Below, piece after piece: positions 1-8,787 of a DNA stretch of 64,000 nucleotides. A model generated the notes under the pieces. The model was not told the DNA's origin and ran no database searches. It saw only the letters and a program-made list of their open reading frames with translations. The stretch lies in NCBI RefSeq assembly GCF_019704315.1, contig NZ_AP024597.1, positions 1 to 64,000 on the forward strand, in the 5' to 3' direction. The stretch comes from Stygiolobus caldivivus. Lineage in GTDB: Archaea > Thermoproteota > Thermoprotei_A > Sulfolobales > Sulfolobaceae. Every line of letters starts with the position of its first letter. The first letter of the stretch is position 1. Position numbers and translations under genes: made by a program.

Positions 1-371
1 ACTACCTGCATTGCTTTTTCCACAGTGTCTTTATCGTAGTTATAGGGTAAATACCTTGAGGCTATATAAGCTTGTTCTAATAGGTCAATGACTACGTGCT
101 CACGCCTTAATATGTCCTCTAAGTCCTTATTATTAGTCAACATGACTACCTCTCTCAATAACCTCTTTATGTCGTGGGTCTTTTCGTAGCTACCCGTCAA
201 TTGGTAGAGCGTGTACTTAAGTGAAAGTCGGAGTGCCTGTTCGAGGTTAAACATAGCTAAGTTATACCTCCCCTTATCGAGGTTTTCCTCGGCGTTCTTT
301 AGGAAGTCCACCGCGTTTACTTTTAAATGGTCTGCCACGACTAATCCTAAGGCTTTTGAGGTTATAAGCAT
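1..371 (-). CDS. HEPN-domain protein, C-terminus cut by window edge
   Basis: Translating leftwards from an ATG at 369-371 gives an open frame to base 1 (about 123 residues). The first 70 residues fit the HEPN family PF05168: a helix with DFLKNAEENLDKGRYNLAMF, then EQALRLSLKYTLY, then a conserved-position His in YEKTHDIKRLL. HEPN proteins are small helical RNases or toxins, usually paired with an MNT nucleotidyltransferase antitoxin. A partner, if present, lies outside the window. The reading frame and conserved pattern are visible; toxin function is inferred from the family. Confidence 0.75.
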   Translation of the reverse strand, partial: MLITSKALGLVVADHLKVNAVDFLKNAEENLDKGRYNLAMFNLEQALRLSLKYTLYQLTGSYEKTHDIKRLLREVVMLTNNKDLEDILRREHVVIDLLEQAYIASRYLPYNYDKDTVEKAMQV

Positions 372-969
372 AGAAGGCGCTGGCTGAGTACGACAGCACC
401 TATTGTGGAAAACGTGAGGGTAAAAATTGCCTAAACATTTGCGGTCGTACTTATACTTCACTTTATTTTGGACACATAAAAGACCTATGATTTCTTTATA
501 GGGTCACCTAAAGGAGCACGAGCTATTTGTCCTAGCGTGTCCCCAACTGGAAAACGACCCTAAATGATGATTATTCGGGGGTGGTTAAACACACTTCATT
601 ATTTTGATATAATATTACAATTGCTTATCGAATTTCACGACTGTTTGAGGATAGTCCCGTACGCTGACCTAGTTAATATTACTGCGTATTACCGGTCCTT
701 CTAAGGACTTCCTAGGAGAGGAAAACCAGGTGGGGGTCGTCGAAAAGGCGTGTGTCCGGTGGACCGTCAAGTGTCCTCTCACTCAGCCCTTCCTTGAAAA
801 GCGGTTTGATAAGCTTTACTAAAACATACCTCCCATAGGACTTGAGGTATACCGTTTTAACGAGTTTAAAGTGGCAGTTTCATGAGGGTTTATGCCACAA
901 GACCTTGAAGACGTTAGGAATACCTAGTCTACGCCCTAAGTTTATAATAGTCTGTACAAAAAGATCTAT
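372..969. other. Intergenic region before kinase 1
   Basis: About 600 bases without a convincing gene on either strand. It holds one copy of repeat family C (615-661). I found no other structure I can support. Confidence 0.5.
615..661 (+). repeat. Repeat family C, copy 1
   Basis: A ~45-base motif also found at 20900-20944 and 24298-24340, all on the same strand. The shared core is TGACTGTTTGAGGACAG or a close variant, preceded by an AT-rich stretch. Hand alignment gives roughly 70-80% identity. Function is unknown; copy 2 lies just upstream of a gene, the other two do not. Confidence 0.5.
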
Positions 970-2769
970 GTGTCGTCATTAAGGTCACTCCTCTCACAAG
1001 GTAGGCAGTTATACGACAACAGGGACTACGAAGGTGCGTATAAAATATTTAATAGGGCACATAAGCTGTCCCCCGATAACGAAGAAGTAGTCCTCTGGAA
1101 AGGGAAGACACAGTTCAAGCTCGGTAAACTCAAGACCGCGATGAACACGCTAAGCCTCTTGGTGAAGGACTATAACCCGGACTCCTGGGAAGGGCTCTTT
1201 TACCTTTCCAAGGCGACCTACCACTACTCCTTCTTCCTCACCAACCGCTCGTCCAGGACTAAGAACCTTAAATCAGCCTTGTGGTACTCCGAAAGGGCAT
1301 ATTTAGCTTCGAGGAGGAATAAGAGTGAAATAGCCTCGCTCAGGGCTATTATACTCTCCGACTTAGGGCAACTCGGGGAGGCGGAAAAGGTCCTCATACC
1401 GTTCCTAAAGTCCAACACCTCGAACCCATATGTCGGTACAGCCCTAGCTCACATAAAGAGGCTGAAGGGGTCCAGTGTAGAGGCCTTATACGAAGTAGAC
1501 AAAACGCTCTTATACTACCCCGGTGACGTAGACGCACTAACGGAGAGGTCGCTAGCCCTGAGGGACAAAGGGGACTACAGTGAAGCACTGAACACATTAG
1601 ACATAGTGTTGAGGTTAGAGCCGACTAACGTCTTAGCGATGCTCTTCAAGGCGGAGGCCTTAGAACTTACCGGTCGGGTAGGTGAGGCGCTTAAAGTGTA
1701 TAAGCAGATAAACGCCATTTTCACAAACCCCTTGGTGAAGAAGAAACTGTCGACTGCCCCAGCACCGTTAGTCCCTTCAATATCTCCTGCCCCACCGCCC
1801 CAACAGATGCCTTCAAAGCCCTTGTCCCCGGTTAAGCCTTTGTCTTGGGATCCTAAGGCCTGGTTGGGGAGGAAGTTCTCCATTTATGAGGTCACCGACG
1901 TGCTCGGCGAAGGGGGTAACGGGTACGTACTAAAGGCGAAGACCCGGAAAGGAGAAGTGGCCGTTAAAGTCCTCAAAGTCTATTCCGGTCTACCGGAGGA
2001 ACATTTCGACGCTTTAGTCAACGAGGTGAACAGCTTATCTAAGCTCTCCAACGACCCTAACGTGGTCGGAGTGTACGCCGTGTATGTGGACAAGCTGATC
2101 CTTGAAGACATACTCTCAGGTAACTCCAAGCTCTATAAGGAAGACCCGCCCCGGATCGTCATGGAGTACATGAAGGGCGGTAACATGGCCGAACTGACAC
2201 GTGACGATAAGTTTTTCTATTCATCTCAGTGGAATAAAGCCGTGTATACGGCAGCCCTTAGCGTCACCGAGGCACTGTACCAACTCCACAGGCTGGGGTT
2301 CGTCCACATGGACGTGAAACCCCAGAACATATTCCTTACAGAGAAGCCTAGGTACCCGTATGAACTCACAAACGTCAAGTTCAAGTTAGGTGATTTAGGC
2401 AGTGTGGTCAGGGTAAACGGCAAGGTAACACAAGTGACCGTGGAGTACGCTAGCCCTGAAGTGTACGTGGAGACTGCAAAGCCCTACTTCGACATATTTT
2501 CTCTAGGTATGACCATGTACGTACTGCTGACAAGGAAACTGGACAGGCCGGACATGAGCGAGATGAACGACGCCTTTGACTGTTACCAGAGGAAGGACTT
2601 GGGCTGTGTGAGGGACAGGGTAAGAAAGGCCCAGGAGAAATTGAGGAATTGGGACCCTAACGTCCCCCCTGAAGTAAAGCCGCTTGTAAAGTCCATGTTG
2701 TCCCCGGAACCTGTTAAAAGGCCTACGTCCTTAGAAGTTCACAAGTACTTGAGCAACTTGGTGAAGTGA
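970..2769 (+). CDS. TPR-containing Hanks-type Ser/Thr protein kinase (kinase 1)
   Basis: A 599-residue cytoplasmic protein. Residues 1-245 are TPR-like helical repeats (GRQLYDNRDYEGAYKIFNRA, GDYSEALNTLDIVLRLEP). Residues 262-293 are a Pro-rich linker. Residues 303-598 are a protein kinase domain: glycine loop GEGGNGYV (313-320), ATP-binding Lys333, catalytic loop HMDVKPQN (His446, Asp448, Lys450, Asn453), DLG in place of DFG (475-477), SPE (495-497) and Asp508 of the DxFSLG helix. All key residues are present, so it should be active. The family phosphorylates proteins on Ser/Thr, with TPRs for partner binding; the substrate is unknown. The start is GTG at 970, because the ATG at 968 runs into a stop in its own frame. 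It is monocistronic. A paralogue lies at 24379-26166. Confidence 0.93.
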   Translation: MSSLRSLLSQGRQLYDNRDYEGAYKIFNRAHKLSPDNEEVVLWKGKTQFKLGKLKTAMNTLSLLVKDYNPDSWEGLFYLSKATYHYSFFLTNRSSRTKNLKSALWYSERAYLASRRNKSEIASLRAIILSDLGQLGEAEKVLIPFLKSNTSNPYVGTALAHIKRLKGSSVEALYEVDKTLLYYPGDVDALTERSLALRDKGDYSEALNTLDIVLRLEPTNVLAMLFKAEALELTGRVGEALKVYKQINAIFTNPLVKKKLSTAPAPLVPSISPAPPPQQMPSKPLSPVKPLSWDPKAWLGRKFSIYEVTDVLGEGGNGYVLKAKTRKGEVAVKVLKVYSGLPEEHFDALVNEVNSLSKLSNDPNVVGVYAVYVDKLILEDILSGNSKLYKEDPPRIVMEYMKGGNMAELTRDDKFFYSSQWNKAVYTAALSVTEALYQLHRLGFVHMDVKPQNIFLTEKPRYPYELTNVKFKLGDLGSVVRVNGKVTQVTVEYASPEVYVETAKPYFDIFSLGMTMYVLLTRKLDRPDMSEMNDAFDCYQRKDLGCVRDRVRKAQEKLRNWDPNVPPEVKPLVKSMLSPEPVKRPTSLEVHKYLSNLVK

Positions 2770-3315
2770 GCATGGCCCACAGTTAGGTGGAGGCGGTGAA
2801 AGGCCCGCTTTAAGTCGCGGTCTGCGTTAGTATCGGGTGGTCTAATTTTACCCGAGCTTGTGTCCCGACACGGGACGAGTGGAGTGGGGGAGGGGAGGAG
2901 GAGAAATAACCTCAGCACCCGATAGTGATGAAGTGAAGGGAGTAGAGGATGTAGATCGCGAGTCTGTGGAACCGCTGTAAGGGACATTGTCAGGTGTGGC
3001 CAGTATAAACCATAATATGTATAACACTTAACTGGAAATGTCGGCAGCTGACCATTACACAAAACATTTACACGGATACTTATACTTAATTCCATTTAAA
3101 TATTCAAGAGTCCCGACCCTTAACCGTGAGGTATGTAATAGCACACTCCTAACTAGTAAAAAACTATCATAAGGGTTTTACGTAAAACGTTATGCGTAAA
3201 ACGCGGCACAAGTACGAGGCGTAAAGTCTCGTGATACTGTCCCCCTGCTGTGATTTCTTGGTGACGCAAAAAGGTAAACACCTTACGCTGGGTTAGGAAA
3301 AAGTAAAAAAGCTTT
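2770..3315. other. Intergenic region between kinase 1 and peroxiredoxin
   Basis: Both flanking genes end here (convergent). No gene is supported; an open frame on the minus strand (2739-3095) has unconvincing composition. A palindrome and a related repeat occur at 3175-3204. The rest holds nothing I recognise. Confidence 0.5.
3175..3204. repeat. Palindrome GTTTTACGTAAAAC and half-copy
   Basis: GTTTTACGTAAAAC at 3175-3188 is a perfect 14-base palindrome, followed 5 bases later by GCGTAAAACGC (3194-3204). This could bind a dimeric regulator or form a small hairpin at the 3' side of the peroxiredoxin gene. The role is not known. Confidence 0.4.
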
Positions 3316-3783
3316 TTACTTTAAACTGTGTACCACTTTTTCAATTTCCTCGTAGGGGGGCTCTTTTGTAGGGTCGTCAGACACCCACTTATACTTAATT
3401 ACGCCGTCTTTGTCCACTACGAAGACGGACCTCTTGGCTAAGACATAGCCCGGTAGGGCTGGGAATTCCCAGTAGACGTTATACTTTTTCACTATGTCCC
3501 TGTTGTAGTCGCTCAGGACGGTGAAGTTTAGCTTATAGTGTTCCTTAAACGCCTTGTTACTAAAAGGTGGGTCTACACTTATGCCTAAGACTACAGCGTC
3601 CATGTCGTTAAACTTCGCCATTGAGTCCCTGAAAGTGCACATCTCCTTAGTGCACACTGCCGTAAAAGCTGCGGGGTAGAACGCCAAGACCACTACTTTA
3701 CCTCTGAAGTCCGATAGCTTTACCTTTTTAAGGTCTGTGTCTACAGCTTCAAAGTCAGGTGCTTTTTCTCCTATTTCTGGCAT
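3316..3783 (-). CDS. Peroxiredoxin, Bcp/AhpC-TSA type
   Basis: A 155-residue thiol peroxidase that would reduce H2O2 and organic hydroperoxides in the cytoplasm. The PxxxTxxC active-site motif is PAAFTAVC, with peroxidatic Cys44, Thr41, Pro37 and the supporting Arg118. A second cysteine at 49 gives the C-x4-C spacing of Bcp-type enzymes that form an intramolecular disulfide. The length is normal for the family. The ATG start at 3783 sits about 25 bases from a TATA element (3804-3813), so the mRNA is probably leaderless. It stands alone. Confidence 0.95.
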   Translation of the reverse strand: MPEIGEKAPDFEAVDTDLKKVKLSDFRGKVVVLAFYPAAFTAVCTKEMCTFRDSMAKFNDMDAVVLGISVDPPFSNKAFKEHYKLNFTVLSDYNRDIVKKYNVYWEFPALPGYVLAKRSVFVVDKDGVIKYKWVSDDPTKEPPYEEIEKVVHSLK

Positions 3784-3803
3784 AGGGATTAGATCACGCC
3801 GGA

Positions 3804-3813
3804 AAATTTAAAC
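3804..3813 (-). promoter_or_regulatory. TATA box of the peroxiredoxin gene
   Basis: On the minus strand the sequence reads GTTTAAATTTTCC about 25 bases upstream of the ATG. This is the usual distance for an archaeal TATA/BRE element driving a leaderless transcript. Confidence 0.55.
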
Positions 3814-4135
3814 AAAGTTTTGAAAGATGCTTAAATAACAGTAATAAATTCCCTATCTCAAATTATATACCCTGCCATTACCGGGGCGGAGACCACATAA
3901 CGTAACGCTTTGCTATACCCTAATGGGGTTAGGACGTGCCCCCCACTAACATAGCACTTAAAGATACGGCGCTTCGTTACAGCGTACAGCGGGTCACGGT
4001 AAAAACGCGCTTTTGCCCCGTTATAAGTGCCCGTCTCAGTGACTGTGTATACACAGCATAAAACTGCACATGTTTCACAACTTTATTTTTAAACATTAAC
4101 AAACAAATTTAAGCGACGGTACAAAAGATCATTAT

Positions 4136-5419
4136 ATGGAGAGTAGAAAAATAGTTGAAGAGTCGGAACAGTTCCTCGCGACTACCACCAGAGACCTCCC
4201 ACTGGTTCTCGACAGGGGTGAAGGGGTGTGGCTCTACGACGTAGACGGTAATAAATACTTGGACTTCACGTCAGGGATAGGGGTAAACAACTTGGGCTGG
4301 CCGTCTCATCCCGAGGTGATAAGGGTCGCCGAGGCGCAGATGAACAAACTGGCCCACGCTATGGGGAACGACTTCTATAACCTACCCCAACTGGAGCTAG
4401 CAAAGAGGCTGGTACAGCTCACCCCGGGCGACTTCCCCAAGAAAGTCTTCTTCTCCAACAGCGGGACTGAGGCAGTAGAGGCTTCACTCAAGCTGGTCAG
4501 GCAGTACGACCCTAAGAGGAAGTACTTAATTGCCTTCCTCGGCTCGTTCCACGGTAGGACTTACGGCTCGCTCTCGTTGACCGCTAGTAAGCCCGTCCAG
4601 AAGTACTTGTTAGGGCCTACTCTCCCAGGTGTCATACACGTCCCCTACCCGAACCCGTTCAGGAACCCGTGGCACATAGACGGTTATGAGGACCCTGAAG
4701 GGCTGACAGAAGCGGTCTTAGAATACCTGGAGTCATGGATATTCTCCAGTCTCGTGGACCCAGAGGAGGTAGCGGGGATAGTCTTCGAACCTATACAAGG
4801 TGAAGGGGGTTACGTGGTACCGCCTAAAGGCTTCTTCCGTAAATTGGAAAGGGTGGCTAGGGATAACGGTATTGCCCTAATTGACGACGAGGTCCAGATG
4901 GGTATGGGGAGGACGGGGAAGATGTTCGCGATCGAAAACTTCGACTCCACTCCGGACGTAATTACTATGGCGAAAGCCTTAGGAGGAGGGCTTTACCCTA
5001 TAGGTGCAACGGTCTTCAGGAAAGAGTTGGACTTTAAGAAAAAGGGTATGCACAGCAACACCTTTGGGGGTAACGCGGTAGCCTGCGCCGTTGGGGTAAA
5101 GACCCTTGAAATAGTCAAGGAGCTGTTACCGAAAGTAAACGAGGTAGGTAAGGTCTTCCGTGACGAGCTCTCCCTGATGAAGGTAGACGACGTCAGGGGA
5201 ATGGGGCTGGCGTGGGGGATAGAGTTCGTTAAGGGAGAGAAGAAAGACCCTGACACAAAGACCAGGGATAAGGTCATAGAAGGGGTGTTCAAGAAAGGGC
5301 TCTTAGTTCTACCTGCAGGGAAGTCCTCTATAAGGGTCATCCCTCCCCTTATAATCAGCGAGGAGGAGGCCAAGCTGGGGCTCTCTGTCCTGAGGGAGGT
5401 GGTCAACTCATTGCGTTAA
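4136..5419 (+). CDS. Class III PLP-dependent aminotransferase
   Basis: A 427-residue enzyme of the acetylornithine/4-aminobutyrate aminotransferase group. Visible features are the N-terminal [19 protein letters not shown], the phosphate-binding [13 protein letters not shown] (108-120), the PLP-ring Asp in [11 protein letters not shown] (251-261) and the Schiff-base Lys280 in TMAKALGGG. Length is normal. It would move an amino group between an omega-amine or acetylornithine-type donor and a 2-oxo acid; the exact substrate cannot be read from sequence. A TATA-like AAATTTAAG about 26 bases before the ATG suggests a leaderless mRNA. The next gene appears to overlap its last codons. Confidence 0.93.
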   Translation: MESRKIVEESEQFLATTTRDLPLVLDRGEGVWLYDVDGNKYLDFTSGIGVNNLGWPSHPEVIRVAEAQMNKLAHAMGNDFYNLPQLELAKRLVQLTPGDFPKKVFFSNSGTEAVEASLKLVRQYDPKRKYLIAFLGSFHGRTYGSLSLTASKPVQKYLLGPTLPGVIHVPYPNPFRNPWHIDGYEDPEGLTEAVLEYLESWIFSSLVDPEEVAGIVFEPIQGEGGYVVPPKGFFRKLERVARDNGIALIDDEVQMGMGRTGKMFAIENFDSTPDVITMAKALGGGLYPIGATVFRKELDFKKKGMHSNTFGGNAVACAVGVKTLEIVKELLPKVNEVGKVFRDELSLMKVDDVRGMGLAWGIEFVKGEKKDPDTKTRDKVIEGVFKKGLLVLPAGKSSIRVIPPLIISEEEAKLGLSVLREVVNSLR

Positions 5420-5859
5420 AGTGGGAGTACTTCGGCAAGGGATGGGGTAAGTGCAAGATATGTTGGGCAAACTACGAAAGGGGAGTACAACACGAGAACT
5501 CACTGCATTGCTATAAGCTCGGGATACCGGTGAGGGCCCTAAAGGTACCGCTGGAGGAGTTCTTACGGGTGTTAGAGGAGAGGGGCTATAACGGGAAGTT
5601 TACCCTTTTCCCGTTCCCCATCTCACTCGCGAGCAGGGGAGTGATAATACTTTATTTTAACGGGGAAGAGGAGATGAAAAGGGCGATTGAAGAGCTTTCG
5701 GGCTACGTTGAGGGCTCACCAAAGGACAAGTTTTTCTTCGATAAGTTTGTGAACGTGGACTGGGTAGGCGGGTTTAACTATAGGAGGGGATGCCCTGAAT
5801 ACGACGCCAAATTCGGCGACTGGAGGAAGTGGACAAAACAGGGGGAAGGTGTTAAGTGA
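5410..5859 (+). CDS. Small protein with N-terminal zinc-finger-like cysteines, non-canonical start
   Basis: The frame is open well upstream of the first GTG at 5530. Translation from 5410 gives about 149 residues starting [20 protein letters not shown], with CxxC at residues 15 and 18 and His28, His33 and Cys34, a likely zinc site that the GTG start would remove. No ATG, GTG or TTG precedes 5530 in this frame. A strong Shine-Dalgarno GGAGGTG (5395-5401) lies 8 bases before an ATT at 5410, which I take as the probable start. The gene overlaps the aminotransferase end by 10 bases, suggesting translational coupling. Function is unknown. Confidence 0.6.
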   Translation: MALKWEYFGKGWGKCKICWANYERGVQHENSLHCYKLGIPVRALKVPLEEFLRVLEERGYNGKFTLFPFPISLASRGVIILYFNGEEEMKRAIEELSGYVEGSPKDKFFFDKFVNVDWVGGFNYRRGCPEYDAKFGDWRKWTKQGEGVK

Positions 5860-6773
5860 GGGCATTACGGGCCTAGTTTCCTTTTTCAGCTCGGGAGGGG
5901 GACTGAAGGTCCCCTATTCTATACCTTTTTGTGGGGGTGAAGAGGGCATAGATGTGTGCCAGCGGGAAATTCCTACACCCAGTACGGGTAGCATTTATTT
6001 AAAAGCTGACGACCGAGCGTTTACTCTGAACGCTATTACACAAGACCTTGATATGGTATCGAGTAGCGGTTAATAATATACTCAGCCGATCCATAAAGGG
6101 CGATGACACCGTAATGCTTTGAAAGGTATTAAAGGGCTGAGGTCTTCTCGTTAATACACTCACTGCCTTATAAACTTCGACCGAGTATATGCTGGGCTAG
6201 GAAAAACATTGTTGATCCGAGGACTTGGTGCTATCCTTTAGTTTTCGACCAAGTGTAGTTATACCCAGTCAGACGTTATAGGATAAGTCTTCCTCCTTCC
6301 ACAACTGCTGAGTGTGTCGGGACATCATACAGTGCCTCGCGCCTAGCTAGTGCGTCGTTACATTAAACTTATTCTAGCCCTTTATTAACTGACAGTGTAT
6401 AAAAGTTTAGTATTTACGTAAAACTCTTACGTCGACATATTTTTATCGGTTACGTATGTGCTGTTACATGCTCCACGGTCGGAAATCAGGAGTTTTTGAT
6501 CATTTAACACAAGATCGTGTATAAGTATCCACGTAAATGTTCAGGGTAATACCCAGCCGTCAGATTTTCAATAAATACTAAAAGTTATACAAAACCCTAT
6601 ACATACACTCTCACTTTAACTGACGAGGCTCCATGGCCCTAAAGTAGACATGTCGTAATACCGACTGTTTGACCGGTAGGCTCGCTAGGTGTAAGGGTTT
6701 ACGTAAATACGTGAAATGGTAAACGTAATATACTCCCAACAGGGTATAAATAGAAGTCAGGTGAGTAAATGCC
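5860..6773. other. Intergenic region with degenerate repeat elements
   Basis: About 900 bases with no supported gene. It contains degenerate relatives of repeat family A: inverted-repeat-like ends near 6077 and 6225-6260, and again at 6257 and 6378-6402. A fuller copy of family B follows at 6418-6588. A TATA element (TATAAATA near 6743-6750) precedes the next gene. Confidence 0.5.
6418..6588 (+). repeat. Repeat family B, copy 1
   Basis: About 170 bases alignable by hand along their length with 12739-12902, and more weakly with 16590-16745 and two interrupted copies near 13030-13290 and 14600-14880. Shared blocks are TCTTACGTCGACATATTTTT, CATTTAAC, GTATAAGTAT..ACGTAA, CAGGGTAA and TTTTCAATAAATACT. 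There is no open reading frame. It is probably a decayed mobile element or a non-coding RNA family. Confidence 0.5.
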
Positions 6774-7454
6774 GTGCAAAGAAATGGGATAATGAGTCAT
6801 TTCGAGAGGTTGGGCTACGATGTTAAAAACATGCAATTGTATTTTGAACGCATAGAATATTCTATAACGTTTTCGGCTAACGGTTATTCTGAAACGTCTA
6901 CCCGTGCGATATTTCACCCCCTGAAAGAGTTCCAACAGCTCTTCTTTGCGTTGGTTCATTTCCCGGCAGAAGAGATGAAATTGTTACAGTTTAAGGGTGA
7001 AATTGAGGGAAAAGAATGTGAGCCTTCTTTCACTAGCATGAAAAATACAATAGATCATCAATACGCTTTGAGTGTTTCCTTCAAGTGCAAGGAAAAGATA
7101 AAAAAGGACGAGGACTTAACCCTAAAATACCAATATCAATTAATGGACATGACGTTAAACAATAAGGAAAAAATCCTAGGGACTTTAAAGCAGATATATG
7201 GAGATAACTACATTACCATCGCGGTCACTGTCGCAAACACAGTACCGATAATGGAATACAAAATCACTGCCAAATACCCGGGGTTTAAGATAAGGAAAAG
7301 CCTGAAGGTCATAGCTGACAGAGTTGACGTGTTCGGTAAACCGTTGAGTGTTAAAGAAAGTGAGGAAATAAGCCACGGGTATGATGACGTAACCGTATAC
7401 TTCAGTGACATGTTACCTAATACAAGTTACGTACTGGTCAATTATTTAGAATAA
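6774..7454 (+). CDS. Hypothetical protein, 226 residues
   Basis: I do not recognise this family. The protein is soluble, mixed alpha/beta and Lys-rich. No signal peptide, membrane segment or cysteine cluster is seen. A TATA element (TATAAATA, about 6743-6750) lies 26 bases before the GTG at 6774, supporting that start and a leaderless mRNA; an ATG at 6792 is the alternative. It is convergent with, and overlaps by 13 bases, the unknown gene on the other strand. Both proteins end in beta-rich segments finishing in a similar way (VLVNYLE and LYVFYSK). Confidence 0.6.
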   Translation: MQRNGIMSHFERLGYDVKNMQLYFERIEYSITFSANGYSETSTRAIFHPLKEFQQLFFALVHFPAEEMKLLQFKGEIEGKECEPSFTSMKNTIDHQYALSVSFKCKEKIKKDEDLTLKYQYQLMDMTLNNKEKILGTLKQIYGDNYITIAVTVANTVPIMEYKITAKYPGFKIRKSLKVIADRVDVFGKPLSVKESEEISHGYDDVTVYFSDMLPNTSYVLVNYLE

Positions 7455-7999
7455 AATACGTAAAGGGTACTGGGAGCGGTTATTTTCTCTTTTTCAAACC
7501 CACCTTTTACTACTTCACCTGAGGGTGAAACAACTGCGTGGTAGTTGATGTTCGACAAGTTTACCATCACTTCCTGGTCGGTAACGAACCTCAACTTTAC
7601 CACCGGGTTAATGAACTGTATAGACGTGGTAGTGTACTTCACCGACCACGGTAAGGGCTGTACCGGACGTATTTCAAACTCCCCCTTCTCGACCACAGGT
7701 ATGGGCTCCGCCGAGTACCCCTTCCATATAATGTACACCTTGTCTATGTCCCTCAATTTACCAAAGATAACACTCCTCATTTTGATCCTAGGGTTTTTGT
7801 CATCTATGACCTCTATGTATGTGTGTACTGCTGTATAGTTCCCGTCAAGTGTTATTACCCTCCCCCCAATTTTCTTTAGGATCCCCAAGTCGACGAGTAA
7901 GTTATAAGTACTCTTATCTATCCCCCTTACCTCGTTAATGCTCCTATTAAGCTTAAAGTACTCTACCGCCTTCATTATCTTTTCCTTTGAAGGCACCAT
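7442..7999 (-). CDS. Hypothetical protein, 185 residues, possible N-terminal winged helix
   Basis: Unrecognised family. Residues 1-50 (KAVEYFKLNRSINEVRG, then STYNLLVDLGILKKIGGRVI) look like a small winged-helix region. The rest is beta-rich with many Val and Ile and no catalytic motif I can name. It overlaps the convergent gene 6774-7454 at the 3' end. The DNA-binding idea is only an inference from the helix pattern. Confidence 0.6.
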   Translation of the reverse strand: MVPSKEKIMKAVEYFKLNRSINEVRGIDKSTYNLLVDLGILKKIGGRVITLDGNYTAVHTYIEVIDDKNPRIKMRSVIFGKLRDIDKVYIIWKGYSAEPIPVVEKGEFEIRPVQPLPWSVKYTTTSIQFINPVVKLRFVTDQEVMVNLSNINYHAVVSPSGEVVKGGFEKEKITAPSTLYVFYSK

Positions 8000-8787
8000 C
8001 AGTACGAGATAGTGTCGTTTTTAAATTTAAAACCTGTATTCAATGTGTAGGAGGTCATATTTAAGACACAATGTTAGGATAATTATAGTACGATTTGAAT
8101 TTGAAACACTATTAGCTTATTCAAGTTAAATCGCTCAAGTATTACTAGATCGGTCAGTGCACGCTTATTTTGTGGTTTCTACATGTATAGGCAGAGTGAG
8201 GTCATAACTATTGTGCCCGGTCGGTCAATAAAAGGCAACGCACCACTAGTGTAAGGTTAAAAAATTCGCTAAGGGTGGGAATGGACATTGCCCTCGGGTC
8301 CTGACAGAGTACGTGTAAATTATGATAAACTTTACTACAATGTTAATACATAGCACGTGTAAAAGTGTAATGTGAAGGGTTTAATAATTTAGTTTATGCA
8401 GAATGGTCTCTCGTATATTGTATTGTTTATCCACAAATTGTATTAATTTAAGAGAGATAACTACGGTCCGCAAAGGACGTGTGAAAGACCCCATGTTCAT
8501 GATTACTAATTACCCAGATTAGACCTTTAAAATAGTCAAGTTTTTCCACAAATACTAATTGTATACTTCCTGAGGCTTCAAAGGGCAACTTAACCATCTC
8601 TGATACATTGAGTGACTTTGGATGCTACATCCCACTTTAGTCCATGAATAAGTATAATAAACCACACATTTATAGCTTGTTAAGCCCTGAAGGGCAAGAC
8701 CTCACCCTCCAGCCTAGCACATTCGCCCGCTTTATTGGTAGACCCTTACCCCGCGTTAAACGACTCGGTATAGAAATGGACAGGCAA
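8000..8787. other. Intergenic region with a family A repeat
   Basis: About 790 bases. It holds one family A element (8208-8312). About 180 bases further on lies AAAGGACGTGTGAAAGACC, also found in similar form downstream of the family A copy at 15060-15169. No gene is supported; a short plus-strand frame at 8644-8832 overlaps the ATPase and is unconvincing. Confidence 0.45.
8208..8312. repeat. Repeat family A, copy 1 (MITE-like)
   Basis: About 105 bases with imperfect terminal inverted repeats: GTCGGTCAATAAAAGGCAAC at the left and the complement of GTCAGGACCCGAGGGCAAT at the right. It aligns along its whole length with 15060-15169, including the internal GTGTAAGGTTAAAAAATTCG. There is no coding capacity, and I could not see a clear target-site duplication. 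Confidence 0.6.

Noticed and set aside
2739-3095. Minus-strand frame of 118 residues between kinase 1 and peroxiredoxin
   Set aside because: Pro/Leu/His-rich translation of GC-richer intergenic DNA, overlapping the kinase 3' end; no start signal.
4993-5406. Long minus-strand frame of 137 residues opposite the aminotransferase gene
   Set aside because: Antisense shadow of a well-supported gene; Ser/Thr/Pro-rich with no family features.
5849-6073. Plus-strand open frame of 74 residues after the zinc-finger-like gene
   Set aside because: Composition is not protein-like and it runs into repeat-rich DNA; no ribosome site.
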